Positions 6,924 to 14,463 of a DNA stretch of 15,678 nucleotides are shown here, piece by piece. Position 1 is the first letter of the stretch; the number at the start of each line of letters is the position of its first letter. The stretch is from CAZIAK01 sp964537035 (GTDB lineage Bacteria > Planctomycetota > B15-G4), in the NCBI GenBank assembly GCA_964537035.1, contig CAZIAK010000076.1, forward strand, positions 1-15,678. The letters are read 5' to 3'. Position numbers and translations under genes: made by a program. Under the pieces are notes generated by a model that was given only the letters and a program-made list of their open reading frames with translations, was not told the DNA's origin and did no database searches.

Positions 6924-8455
6924 GGATCGTCGCCGTCGGTGGGGCTGTCGGCCTCGGCAGTCCCGTTGGGCTCATCAGGCTCGGTGCGCTCGTCAGGCGT
7001 TGCGCCCTCGCCGCTCTCATCGCCGCCGCCCAGGTAACCCAGACTGCGCAAGTAGGCGGCGGTCTCCGGGTCGATGGCCGACGCCGTGCCCGGCTCGGTA
7101 GACACCAACCCGCTCATGATGTGGTTGTACAGCTCGGTCATGCGCTGGCTGAGGGGCTCGCTCCCGTCGAACAGGTCGGTCTGCTCGTCGCCCACGGCGT
7201 AGAGTTCGGAGCGGCCTTGATCCACGTAGTGAATGAGCTTGTGTGTGGCGGTGCGCACCATGCGTTTGCGGTCCCGCTCGGCCCGTACGTCAACCGGGTC
7301 GACGCCGTCTTCGTTCGAGCGGTCCTTGCCCATGCGATCGGCGAAGATGGCGTCCCGCCGCAACCCTCTGCCTGCCATGGTGGGCACCAGGCTCAGGCCT
7401 GAGAAGTCCTCAGGCTCTGTCTCGATGCGAGCCAACTCGAAGATCGTCGGCAGCAGGTCGACCCCTTGCACCAGGTCATCGATGGTCATGCCCCCGTGGC
7501 GTCCGCCGGGGAGGCGTACGAACAGGGGCACCTTCACGTTCGGTTCGAAAAGGTAAGGGTCGTGGGCGAACCACTCTTCGTCATGCTCGGCGAAGACCTC
7601 GCCGTGGTCGGCGGTGATGACGATCAGCGTATCGTCCCAGCGCGGGTCTGCGGCGAGGGCGTCGAACAAGACACCCAGCTGCTCGTCGAGATAGGCCAGG
7701 CCACCGTCGTAACGGTCGGCCATGAACTCCACGTCTGCGCTGGACAGCTGGCCCTGGGACATCTTGGCCCCGTAGCGCTTGGCTCGCAGCTGATACCAGG
7801 CTTCGGTGGCGCCCACCTTGAGGTCGTGCTCGTCGTTGTAGCGGCTGGCCCACTGGGGGCCTTGCCGGCCGAAGACCCGGTGGGCGTCGTAGTAATGCGC
7901 CCAGGCGAAGTACGGCCGCTCGTCCGTTGTGTCGAGCAACCAGGGCAACATCTGCTCGTTGATGGTCTCGGCGTCAGCGAGCAGGTAGAGACCCTCTGCC
8001 TCGGTGAAGTCCGGCTCGAACGTGTCTTCGAAGCCCCGGTCGAGGCCCAGCCTGAACAGGGTCTTCAAGGGCGTGATGGCGGCGGTGCGGTAGCCCGCAT
8101 CGGCGAAGCGCTCGGCAGCGGTGGGGATGTCCCGCAGTTTCTGGCTCCAGTGCATGAGCCCGTGCTCGCTGGGAAAGCGCCCGGTGAGAATCGAAGCGTG
8201 GGAGGGCGGCGTGAACGAGCTGTTGCTGAACGAGTTCTGAAACGTCACCGACTCGGCGGCGAAGGCGTCGAGGCGCGGGGTGACGTTCCGGGCGTCGTAG
8301 CCGTAGGGCGTGAGCCGGTCTGCGCGCAGGGTGTCGAGCGTGATCAGCAGCACGTTGACCGGTGGGGCGGGGACATCACTGCAAGACGCTAGCACGACCA
8401 CCAACCCGGCCAACGCCAAGGCCGCCCTCGACCCCATGGCGCGCCCGCAGTTCAT
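6920..8455 (-). CDS. Sulfatase-family lipoprotein with Thr nucleophile
   Basis: 511 residues. A lipoprotein signal ends in the lipobox LASC, so Cys25 is probably lipidated and the enzyme sits outside the cytoplasm. The sulfatase domain (PF00884-like, about 33-445) keeps metal ligands: LITLDTLRAD (Asp41), HYYDAH (187-192) and TADHGE (Asp283-His284). The core motif is TPPSHASILTG, so the usual Cys/Ser that becomes formylglycine is Thr82 and the usual Arg is His86. Thr nucleophiles are known in EptA- and LtaS-type phosphotransferases of this superfamily, so phospho-transfer or hydrolysis is as likely as sulfate-ester cleavage. The C-terminus has LRSLGYLGGG, then an acidic Gly/Pro tail. The ATG overlaps the glycosyltransferase stop (ATGA), supporting this start over the upstream one at 8494. 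Confidence 0.88.
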   Translation of the reverse strand: MNCGRAMGSRAALALAGLVVVLASCSDVPAPPVNVLLITLDTLRADRLTPYGYDARNVTPRLDAFAAESVTFQNSFSNSSFTPPSHASILTGRFPSEHGLMHWSQKLRDIPTAAERFADAGYRTAAITPLKTLFRLGLDRGFEDTFEPDFTEAEGLYLLADAETINEQMLPWLLDTTDERPYFAWAHYYDAHRVFGRQGPQWASRYNDEHDLKVGATEAWYQLRAKRYGAKMSQGQLSSADVEFMADRYDGGLAYLDEQLGVLFDALAADPRWDDTLIVITADHGEVFAEHDEEWFAHDPYLFEPNVKVPLFVRLPGGRHGGMTIDDLVQGVDLLPTIFELARIETEPEDFSGLSLVPTMAGRGLRRDAIFADRMGKDRSNEDGVDPVDVRAERDRKRMVRTATHKLIHYVDQGRSELYAVGDEQTDLFDGSEPLSQRMTELYNHIMSGLVSTEPGTASAIDPETAAYLRSLGYLGGGDESGEGATPDERTEPDEPNGTAEADSPTDGDDP

Positions 8456-9192
8456 GACGGCTTGGCGAACAGGCGCCCGGTGATGCCCAACCACTTCAGC
8501 CGCAAGATGGTCACGTAGCTGCGCAACAGGGTCGAGAAGGTCAGGGTCGAGTCACCCACCTCTCGATCTTTGAAGATGATCGGGATCTCGACGATGCGCT
8601 GCTTCTTGATGCGAGCCTTGTACAGCAGCTCGTGGACGATGGCGGGACCGGGCGAGAAGGTCGCGGCCACGTTCACGGCTTGCAGCGCCGAGCGTCGCCA
8701 GCCTCGATAGCCCGAGTTGCAGTCCTTCACGCCGAGACCAAGCATGAGCTGGACATAGACGTTGGAAGCCACGGTGAGCGCAACGCGCAGGCCCGTACGG
8801 CCCACGTCTTCGCCGCCAGGCACCCGTCTGCTGCCCAAGACCACGTCGGCGTCGGCGAGCGCGTCGACCATGGCGGGAAGATAGCGGGGGTGGTGGCTGA
8901 AGTCCGCGTCCATTTCAAAGACGATGTCGGCGCCGTGCTCGAGTCCCCAGACGAAGCCGTCTCGGCCAGCGAGGCCACGGCCCCGGGGGGGCGAGCGGTC
9001 GAGCAGATGCACCCGAGAATCACTGGCGGCCATGGCTGCCACGGTCTCCCAGGTGCCATCGGGAGAGTGGTCGTCGGTGACCAGCACCTCGACCAGCCGA
9101 TCGGCCCCGAAGTCTTGGGCGAGAATCTCTGCCACAAGACTCTCGATGTTCTCGATCTCGTTGTAGGTGGGGATCGTGACGACGATCTTCAC
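8452..9192 (-). CDS. DPM1-like polyprenyl-phosphate glycosyltransferase (GT-2)
   Basis: 246-residue GT-A fold enzyme that would transfer a hexose (mannose in the best-known relatives) from a nucleotide sugar to polyprenyl phosphate at the cytoplasmic face. Motifs in order: VTIPTYNEIENI (5-16), TDDHSPDGT (39-47), EMDADFSHHP (93-102, with the DxD metal site), GSRRVPGG, KDCNSGYRGWRR, and EIPIIFKDREVGDS near the end. No C-terminal membrane helices follow, so it is the short soluble or peripheral type. The start is taken as the GTG at 9192-9190, which places the beta-strand start right at the N-terminus as usual. An ATG at 9342 would add 50 low-complexity residues and run into the upstream gene. 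The gene ends in an ATGA overlap with the sulfatase. Confidence 0.9.
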   Translation of the reverse strand: MKIVVTIPTYNEIENIESLVAEILAQDFGADRLVEVLVTDDHSPDGTWETVAAMAASDSRVHLLDRSPPRGRGLAGRDGFVWGLEHGADIVFEMDADFSHHPRYLPAMVDALADADVVLGSRRVPGGEDVGRTGLRVALTVASNVYVQLMLGLGVKDCNSGYRGWRRSALQAVNVAATFSPGPAIVHELLYKARIKKQRIVEIPIIFKDREVGDSTLTFSTLLRSYVTILRLKWLGITGRLFAKPS

Positions 9193-9284
9193 GGTGACGA
9201 GAGCCTGGCGAGAGAGGGAGAGAGTCGCCGCAGGCTCCGGCGACCCGGGAAGACCACTGCGGCGCGGTGGGCAGAATACCCCAT
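9189..9284 (-). CDS. Possible 31-codon leader ORF before the GT-2 gene
   Basis: In the 118-base space between the YbhN-like gene and the glycosyltransferase, a minus-strand ATG (9284-9282) has GGGAGG four bases upstream. It opens a 31-residue Arg/Ser/Leu-rich frame (starts MGYSAHRAAVVFPGRR). Its TGA overlaps the glycosyltransferase GTG in a GTGA, like other junctions in this operon. The glycosyltransferase has only a poor ribosome binding site of its own, so this ORF could feed ribosomes into it. No domain is recognisable, and chance is a real alternative. Confidence 0.3.
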   Translation of the reverse strand: MGYSAHRAAVVFPGRRSLRRLSPSLARLSSP

Positions 9285-9310
9285 GCAACCTCCCGGAGCC
9301 CGCTACGAGT

Positions 9311-10288
9311 TCAGCCGTCGATCCGGTCGGGCTCACTCTCACGCCTGCGCATCGCCAGGCCCACGCCGCCCAGCAGGGAGACCATGGCGAAGATCGCCCC
9401 GTGGCTCACCACGGCGCTGGCGAAGGCCGCCTCGTTGCCCACGCCGATGAAGGCGTAGCCTGCGACCCAGCCTGCCTCCCAGGGGCCCACTCCGGCCATG
9501 GTGTTGATGGGCAGGATGCCCACCAGGTGCAGGCAGGTGCTGGCCACCAGGCTGGTCAGGAAGGTCACCTGGGACAGATCGGTTCCTGTGGCCCCGGCGG
9601 CGCTGGCCATGTCTTTGACCAGCAGCCAGCAGGCGCAGTAGGTCAGCAGCCAGGTGATCAGCGACACGGCCAGGCAGGCCAGCAACCGTGAGGTGGGCTG
9701 CTCACCCAGGTGAGTCGCCGTCTGTGAGGCGAAGCGAGTGAGCTTGCCCTTGTTGTCGGGCAGGCGTTGAGCCAGCCAGCGGGCCATGGGTCGCATGGCA
9801 GCGGCGCCACAGATCAGCAGCACCAGCAGGCCCAGCACCGGCGGCCGCAGCTGATCGCCGCCCAGGCCGCTCAGGGCCAGTCCCAGAAGCAAGAAGAGGC
9901 AGACCGAGGTGAGGTCGAGGACTCGGGCCACCACCAGGGCAGCCGCACCTTCAGCGAGCGGGCGACCACATTCGTTGCGCAGCATGAGCGGCAGGGACGC
10001 CTCGCCTGAGCGCAGGGGCAGCACCAGATTGAACAGGTTGTGCCGGGCGCTGATGGAGAAGAGGCGCAGCAGGGGCAGGTGTCCCGGGAGCAGCAGGGAC
10101 AAGCGAGCCGCTCGCCCGATGTAGCTGGCGGCGTACGCTGCGAAGGTCAGGGCCAGCAAGCCTGGCGAGAGGGCGGCGAAGGCCTCGAGCACGCCCTCGG
10201 TAGCGCTCTGGCTCGACAGGTCTGAGACACCGAGCAGCAGCCCGATGACGACCACGGACGCCAGCAGAGCCAGGCCGAAGCGCTTCAT
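9311..10288 (-). CDS. YbhN/UPF0104-like (lysylphosphatidylglycerol synthase TM) membrane protein
   Basis: 325-residue protein with about eight hydrophobic helices, starting with a short N-terminal one (about 5-21). The segment NLFNLVLPLRSGEASLPLMLRN (around 85-106) matches the Pro/Arg-Gly-Glu signature of the UPF0104 family, whose members include flippase-like proteins and the membrane domain of MprF. No catalytic aminoacyl-transferase domain follows. In glycan clusters such proteins often sit beside GT-2 enzymes and may move or organise lipid carriers (inference). The ATG overlaps the methyltransferase stop in an ATGA (10285-10288), which fixes the start. A 118-base gap separates it from the glycosyltransferase, the loosest junction of the operon. 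Confidence 0.83.
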   Translation of the reverse strand: MKRFGLALLASVVVIGLLLGVSDLSSQSATEGVLEAFAALSPGLLALTFAAYAASYIGRAARLSLLLPGHLPLLRLFSISARHNLFNLVLPLRSGEASLPLMLRNECGRPLAEGAAALVVARVLDLTSVCLFLLLGLALSGLGGDQLRPPVLGLLVLLICGAAAMRPMARWLAQRLPDNKGKLTRFASQTATHLGEQPTSRLLACLAVSLITWLLTYCACWLLVKDMASAAGATGTDLSQVTFLTSLVASTCLHLVGILPINTMAGVGPWEAGWVAGYAFIGVGNEAAFASAVVSHGAIFAMVSLLGGVGLAMRRRESEPDRIDG

Positions 10289-11034
10289 CTCCGAGTGCGC
10301 CGCACCTCGAGCATGGTGTACCAGGACTGGCTGCGCAGCACCGGCGTGGCCGAGAGGATGCGATCGAGCACTCTCAGTCCCGCGCCCAGGGAGCGCTGAA
10401 AGGGCAACCAGCGCAGCACGGGCACGAGCTCGGGGTTGTCGCAGAGTGGGTAGGCGATGAAGCCGAAGCGCATCTCGCGTTGCACCTCAAGGCCGGCCGC
10501 CGAGAGCAAACCCTTGAGCTGCGCGCGGGTGTAGGCCCGGTCGATGGTGTGCACCTTGCCGTAGCTCGGGCGCCTGCGGACCCACCAGCGCGCCAGCCGG
10601 GTGACCACGTTGTCGTTGGCGGGCTCGCCCAGGATCAGCGACCCCTCGGGCTTCAGGATGCGACAGATCTCTTTGAGCACACCGACCTCGTCGTCCATGT
10701 GGTGCAGAGCCGAGCGGCAGATGACCACGTCGAAGGTGTCGTCGGCGATGGGCAGGGCGGCCATGTCGCCGCGCAGGAGCAGCAGCTCATCCCCGAGCTT
10801 GTCTTGCTCGTAGCCGTCGAGCATCTCCTGGCTGGCGTCGAGACCGACCACGGTGCGGTAACGCTTGGCCAGCAGGTCGAGCATGATGCCCGTGCCGCAA
10901 CCCAGGTCGATGGCGGTGAGCTGCTGTCCCTCGGGGGCCAATGACATCAGGATCTCGTTGCGCTCTTCCTGAAAGTCCCGGGCGAAGGCCCAGCGGGAGC
11001 GGCGCCGATACATGTGCGCCACCTCGCGATGCAT
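10285..11034 (-). CDS. SAM-dependent class I methyltransferase
   Basis: 249-residue Rossmann-fold methyltransferase. Motif I is AIDLGCGTGIMLDLL (about 41-55), the acidic residue at the end of strand 2 is in VVGLDAS (Asp66), then RGDMAALPIADDTFDVVICRSALHH covers motifs II and III, and ILKPEGSLILGEP is the post-motif strand. The C-terminal ~100 residues probably set substrate choice, and the substrate is unknown. I take the ATG at 11034-11032 because AAGGAG lies six bases upstream; the first in-frame ATG at 11073 would add 13 residues but has no ribosome binding site, and it remains possible. This is the first gene of the five-gene glycan operon and ends in an ATGA overlap with the YbhN-like gene. 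Confidence 0.88.
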   Translation of the reverse strand: MHREVAHMYRRRSRWAFARDFQEERNEILMSLAPEGQQLTAIDLGCGTGIMLDLLAKRYRTVVGLDASQEMLDGYEQDKLGDELLLLRGDMAALPIADDTFDVVICRSALHHMDDEVGVLKEICRILKPEGSLILGEPANDNVVTRLARWWVRRRPSYGKVHTIDRAYTRAQLKGLLSAAGLEVQREMRFGFIAYPLCDNPELVPVLRWLPFQRSLGAGLRVLDRILSATPVLRSQSWYTMLEVRRTRR

Positions 11035-11200
11035 CGCGATCTCCTTGTGGGTCTTCTCAGAAGTGGCAGCCATGGGGTGGGCAGTCTGACACAGCCTCGG
11101 GGAGGGGCCAACGGCGGGGCCCTGACTCTCGCGCCAATCACGGTGGGGCCAGGGCTTTCAAGCCAGGGCCATCAGGCCGGGGGTGCCTGGCCAGGAAAGG

Positions 11201-11410
11201 CGGGCGAGGATTGTCGGGCGAGGATTGTCGGGCGAGGATTGTCGGGCGAGGCCGCNNNNNNNNNNNNNNNNNNNNNNNNNNNNNNNNNNNNNNNNNNNNN
11301 NNNNNNNNNNNNNNNNNNNNNNNNNNNNNNNNNNNNNNNNNNNNNNNNNNNNNNNCGGGCGAGGATTGTCGGGCGAGGATTGTCGGGCGAGGATTGTCGG
11401 GCGAGGCCGC
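11201..11410. repeat. 14-bp tandem repeat split by an assembly gap
   Basis: The unit CGGGCGAGGATTGT occurs three times plus a diverging fourth (CGGGCGAGGCCGC) at 11201-11255, and the same 55 bases recur at 11356-11410 after 100 N. As at the first gap, the two 55-base flanks are identical, so one copy is probably a contig-end overlap. The real array has at least three full units; its true length cannot be read because the assembler stopped here. It is not CRISPR, since there are no spacers. Confidence 0.85.
11256..11355. other. Assembly gap (100 N) in the tandem repeat
   Basis: Placeholder run of 100 N between two identical 55-base repeat-containing flanks. The actual sequence may be shorter (overlap) or longer (unresolved repeat copies) than shown. 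Confidence 0.95.
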
Positions 11411-11423
11411 CATGTGAGGTTGG

Positions 11424-12923
11424 TCAGGGTTGGCTGGAGCCCGGGGCCGCCGCCCCAGCGATGGCTGCGGCTCGTTCGGGCTGGTTGCGGTCGGTGTAGA
11501 TCTGGGCGAGCAGCGTCGACAGGGGCGCGGCGGCTTCGGCGGCGTGGTCGAAGAGCCGATCCCGGTAGGCGTCCAGGGTCAGCAGCTGCGATGCGGCCTC
11601 GCGGTCGTCGCCTCGCTCGAGCAGCAGCTGGGCCAGGCTGAGTGTCGCCTCCGTGTGCAGGGACAGGGCCCGATCTGGGGGCTGGGGGAGGGCTGTCAAG
11701 ACGCTCCGCTCCAGGGCCTCAGCCTCCGCACGTCGGTCCCTGTCGACCTGCCGCAGGCGCTCGTGCTTTCGCCGGGGTTCGTCGTGGCGGGCAGACGCGG
11801 CCAGATGCTGGGCCAGTTGATGACGGGCGAGCAGGGTCTCCCTTGCCGAGGAGCCCAGGTGCCGTTCCCAGCGCGTCAGGCTGCGGCGCAGGACGCACTC
11901 TGCCTCACCGCGCAGCTTGCGATTCACGGGAACCTGCGCGGCGAACTGGTTCCAGTAGAGCCAGCCCGTGGGGTCGTCCGTGCCGTTGCGATCGTCCCAG
12001 GCTCGGAGGGCCGCCAGGCGCAGCTCCAGGGCTCGCGTGGTGTCATCCTGTCGTCGTCGAGACAGCAGGTACCCGGTGAGGTCCATGAGCGCACCCAGCG
12101 TGTGCTCGTCGAGCGTGCCTTGGGTCAGCCGACCGCTCAGCCCCTCGAGGGACAGCTCGAGTTGATCGAGCTCTTCGCAGTGCCGGGTGAGCAGCCCTGC
12201 GGCCTCGACCACGAACTCATGGCCGTCTCCCCACTGCGCCCGCGCCCCCCGGGCGACACGGGTGAGCAGGGCGCTGGCCGGACGGAGCGCGCCCTGCAAG
12301 GCCGCTGTCCTGCCCCTGATCAGAAGGGCTGCCAGGTGGCGTTCATCGTGGGGAGCGAAGACGCCGCTGGCCAGCTGCTCGTATTCGGCCATCAGCGCCT
12401 GGGCGCCCTCGAGTTGGCCGTGGCGTTCGAGGAAACCGCCCAGGTCGATCATGGCCGACAGGGATCGGGGGTCGCTGGGCCCGTAGGCCTGGGTCTGCAG
12501 CTCCAAGCCACGTCGATAGGCCGAGAGCGCCTGCTCGCGCCGGGGCGGTGAGCTGTCGAAGTGGCTGTGGTAGCGGCCCACGAGGCTCCACAGAGCGCCT
12601 TCAAGGCCCAGGTCGCCCCCTGCGAAATGAGGGACGGCCACGTCGACTCGCTGCATGAGTTCGTCGACGGTCTCTTCGCCGCGCCAGCGGCTGGCGTCTG
12701 TGGAGGCCAGCAGGTCGGCCAGCGCCGTGGACGCCTGGCGCAGAGCCGTGGTCTGGAGTTGGAGGGCCTGGGTGTCTCGCCGCTGACCGGCGATCACCAC
12801 CGCCATGCCCACCAGAACCATGAGCCCAGCGCTGGCCAGCCAGGGGTGGCGGCGTGCCGAGGTCCAGAGATCGAGGTCGACGTCGTCGATCGATGGCTTG
12901 CTGGGAGTGGACCGTGGGGCCAA
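11424..12923 (-). CDS. Membrane-anchored TPR-like repeat protein
   Basis: 499 residues. A short polar cytoplasmic N-terminus (1-28) is followed by one transmembrane helix (about 29-46) and a helical region (about 48-70, possible coiled coil). Then come helical repeats of TPR type, clearest at ALSAYRRGLELQTQAYGPSD followed by LSAMIDLGGFLERHGQLEGA (about 130-172), with weaker repeats toward the C-terminus. Planctomycete Ser/Thr kinases often carry such a TM-plus-TPR C-terminal half, but no kinase domain precedes this one. The start is a TTG at 12923-12921 with GGAG nine bases upstream; a stop lies in frame just above it and no ATG or GTG comes before the membrane helix. Partners are unknown. 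It is separated from the methyltransferase by the repeat region and divergent from the gene at 13142. Confidence 0.72.
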   Translation of the reverse strand: MAPRSTPSKPSIDDVDLDLWTSARRHPWLASAGLMVLVGMAVVIAGQRRDTQALQLQTTALRQASTALADLLASTDASRWRGEETVDELMQRVDVAVPHFAGGDLGLEGALWSLVGRYHSHFDSSPPRREQALSAYRRGLELQTQAYGPSDPRSLSAMIDLGGFLERHGQLEGAQALMAEYEQLASGVFAPHDERHLAALLIRGRTAALQGALRPASALLTRVARGARAQWGDGHEFVVEAAGLLTRHCEELDQLELSLEGLSGRLTQGTLDEHTLGALMDLTGYLLSRRRQDDTTRALELRLAALRAWDDRNGTDDPTGWLYWNQFAAQVPVNRKLRGEAECVLRRSLTRWERHLGSSARETLLARHQLAQHLAASARHDEPRRKHERLRQVDRDRRAEAEALERSVLTALPQPPDRALSLHTEATLSLAQLLLERGDDREAASQLLTLDAYRDRLFDHAAEAAAPLSTLLAQIYTDRNQPERAAAIAGAAAPGSSQP

Positions 12924-13141
12924 GAGGCGTGTCTCCGCTGCGGGGGAGGCAGCCTAACCCCCGCGAAGGGCTGCCGTGACTCTTGAGCCTGGAGAAGCCC
13001 AACGCATGCTGTCGAGGTCTCGATCGAATGCATCGGGGAGGTTTCCTGGAAACTTTCAGGATATATTCCATGCAAACCTGGATAGGTGCTAGGTTGTGTC
13101 CCTCGCAGATCACTCCGCCCTCACGCCGTCGAGTTGTCCCC
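12924..13141. promoter_or_regulatory. Divergent intergenic region with AT-rich patch and palindrome
   Basis: The 218 bases between the divergent TPR-like and 13142 genes contain an AT-rich island. The palindrome TTTCCTGGAAA (13042-13052) is perfect over 11 bases. TATATT (13062-13067) is a possible plus-strand -10, but I see no good -35 at the right spacing. Outer arms AGGTTT (13039-13044) and AAACCT (13074-13079) form a wider dyad. A regulatory role is inferred from position only. Confidence 0.35.
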
Positions 13142-14398
13142 ATGTCCAGCGCCCCTGCTCCTGATGTCGACAAGCTCAGCGCAGTGGGCTCCCAGCTGGA
13201 GGCGCGGATCGCGACCGTGGGGCGAGCCCTGGCCGATCACATTCCGGCGGTGCTGGCGGAGCTGCCCGAGGGTGAGAGTGGTCCGGCGGCGTTGGCTCGG
13301 TCCCTCGGTCTCGACAAGGTCCTGGCCAGCCGCCTGCTGAAGGCCCTGCGCTCCCGTGATCCCATGGCGGTGAGCTACCACCTGCCTGGCCCCGCGCCCC
13401 TGCGGCGCTTCTTGCGGGCTGCCCGCCGGGCCGGGGCGTCGGCCCTCGCCGTCGATCGGGCAGAGCAGGCCGTGGCTGGCTTCGAGCAGCTGATCCGCAC
13501 CGACGTGGGGGACCGCTCTGCCCTCGACGCGATCATCAGCTCGTGGCTGCCCGATGCGCGCAACGAGTTCGAGCTGCGTCGCAAGCAGGCGGCCCACAAG
13601 GCCATGAGCCAGCTCAAGGGCTCCTCGGTGGACACCCTGCTGGCCACGGTGCTGCTCCAACCGAGCGAGGTGCAGGGCAAGATCGACATCGTCTGGTTGT
13701 TCGGGCTGCTGGGCTTGCGGAGGTTGCGTCCTGGGGTCGCGGTAAAGTTCGCCAGCCGTCGCTTCGTGGACAAGAGCGGTGAGCCCCGGCGGCCCACGTC
13801 GCTCGCGGGCGAAGCCGTCGATGATCCCCAGGCTCTGCGCCTCGACGCCTTCTGCGACGCGCCCCCGGCCAGCCTAAGGGTTGATCGGGTGGGCGACACG
13901 GTGCATTACGTTCTGGGCGGTGAGGCCTTCGGGCCCCGATCGGCGGTGGACCTGGTCATGGCCGAGGTCAACCTGGCCGAGATGTCCCGGGCCGTGCCGG
14001 CGGGTTCAGGGCGCAAGGGGTACGTCTTCGCGGAGGTCGCCACGCCAGCGCGACGCCTGCTCTTCGACGTGCTCGTGCACCAGGACCTCTACCCGGGCAG
14101 CGAGCCCAATCTCTCGATCTACGACACGGCCCTTGATGGCGTGGCGGACGTGAACGACCGGGCTCGAGACGTCGACCGTTTCGAAATGAACGAGACGGTG
14201 ACGCACATCGGCCGGGGCAGCAGCGTGCTGCGGGTCGCTGGCGTGCCGCACTACGTCGAACTGCTCAACCACGTCCACCAGACAATGGCCTGGAATGCTG
14301 CTGACTTTCGCGCCTGGCGCTGCCATATCGACTACCCGATCTACGGCTCCCAAGTCGCCCTGGCATTCGACCCTCCCGAGGACGCGCCCGCCACCTGA
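13142..14398 (+). CDS. Uncharacterised protein with possible N-terminal winged-helix region
   Basis: 418 residues with no signal peptide or membrane helix, so probably cytoplasmic. Residues about 46-72 (GPAALARSLGLDKVLASRLL) look like a helix-turn-helix of the kind found in IclR/MarR-like regulators or methyltransferase dimerisation domains. The long remainder (about 90-418) is mixed alpha/beta and has no motif I can assign. It is Arg-rich around 90-130 and ends in a conserved-looking stretch (HYVELLNHVHQTMAW). The ATG at 13142 is chosen because upstream in-frame codons cover promoter-like DNA; no Shine-Dalgarno supports it. It may be co-transcribed with the secreted protein 65 bases downstream. 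I do not recognise a named family; a regulator is possible but not shown. Confidence 0.7.
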   Translation: MSSAPAPDVDKLSAVGSQLEARIATVGRALADHIPAVLAELPEGESGPAALARSLGLDKVLASRLLKALRSRDPMAVSYHLPGPAPLRRFLRAARRAGASALAVDRAEQAVAGFEQLIRTDVGDRSALDAIISSWLPDARNEFELRRKQAAHKAMSQLKGSSVDTLLATVLLQPSEVQGKIDIVWLFGLLGLRRLRPGVAVKFASRRFVDKSGEPRRPTSLAGEAVDDPQALRLDAFCDAPPASLRVDRVGDTVHYVLGGEAFGPRSAVDLVMAEVNLAEMSRAVPAGSGRKGYVFAEVATPARRLLFDVLVHQDLYPGSEPNLSIYDTALDGVADVNDRARDVDRFEMNETVTHIGRGSSVLRVAGVPHYVELLNHVHQTMAWNAADFRAWRCHIDYPIYGSQVALAFDPPEDAPAT

Positions 14399-14463
14399 TG
14401 CGTGCGTGCCCCTCTCTTCTACCGGCAATCCCCTCTTCGATGAATTCCACAGGACCAAGCCCC

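Larger units (their letters stand above)
11074..11423. other. Intergenic region holding a 14-bp tandem repeat and an N gap
   Basis: This 350-base stretch (including 100 N) separates the TPR-like gene from the methyltransferase, both on the minus strand. It contains GGCTTTCAAGCC (about 11155-11166), a GC-rich dyad without T-tract, and the tandem repeat array. The array's 14-base unit is stop-free in several frames, which creates long apparent ORFs (for example 11014-11499 plus) that I do not accept as genes. No clear promoter for the methyltransferase operon could be seen. Confidence 0.6.

Noticed and set aside
11201..11410. Possible CRISPR array
   Set aside because: Units are contiguous 14-mers with no spacers and no cas genes nearby.
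11014..11499. Long plus-strand ORFs with a 14-residue periodic peptide across the tandem repeat
   Set aside because: A 14-bp unit with no stop in several frames creates these automatically; they span an N gap and have no ribosome binding site or domain.
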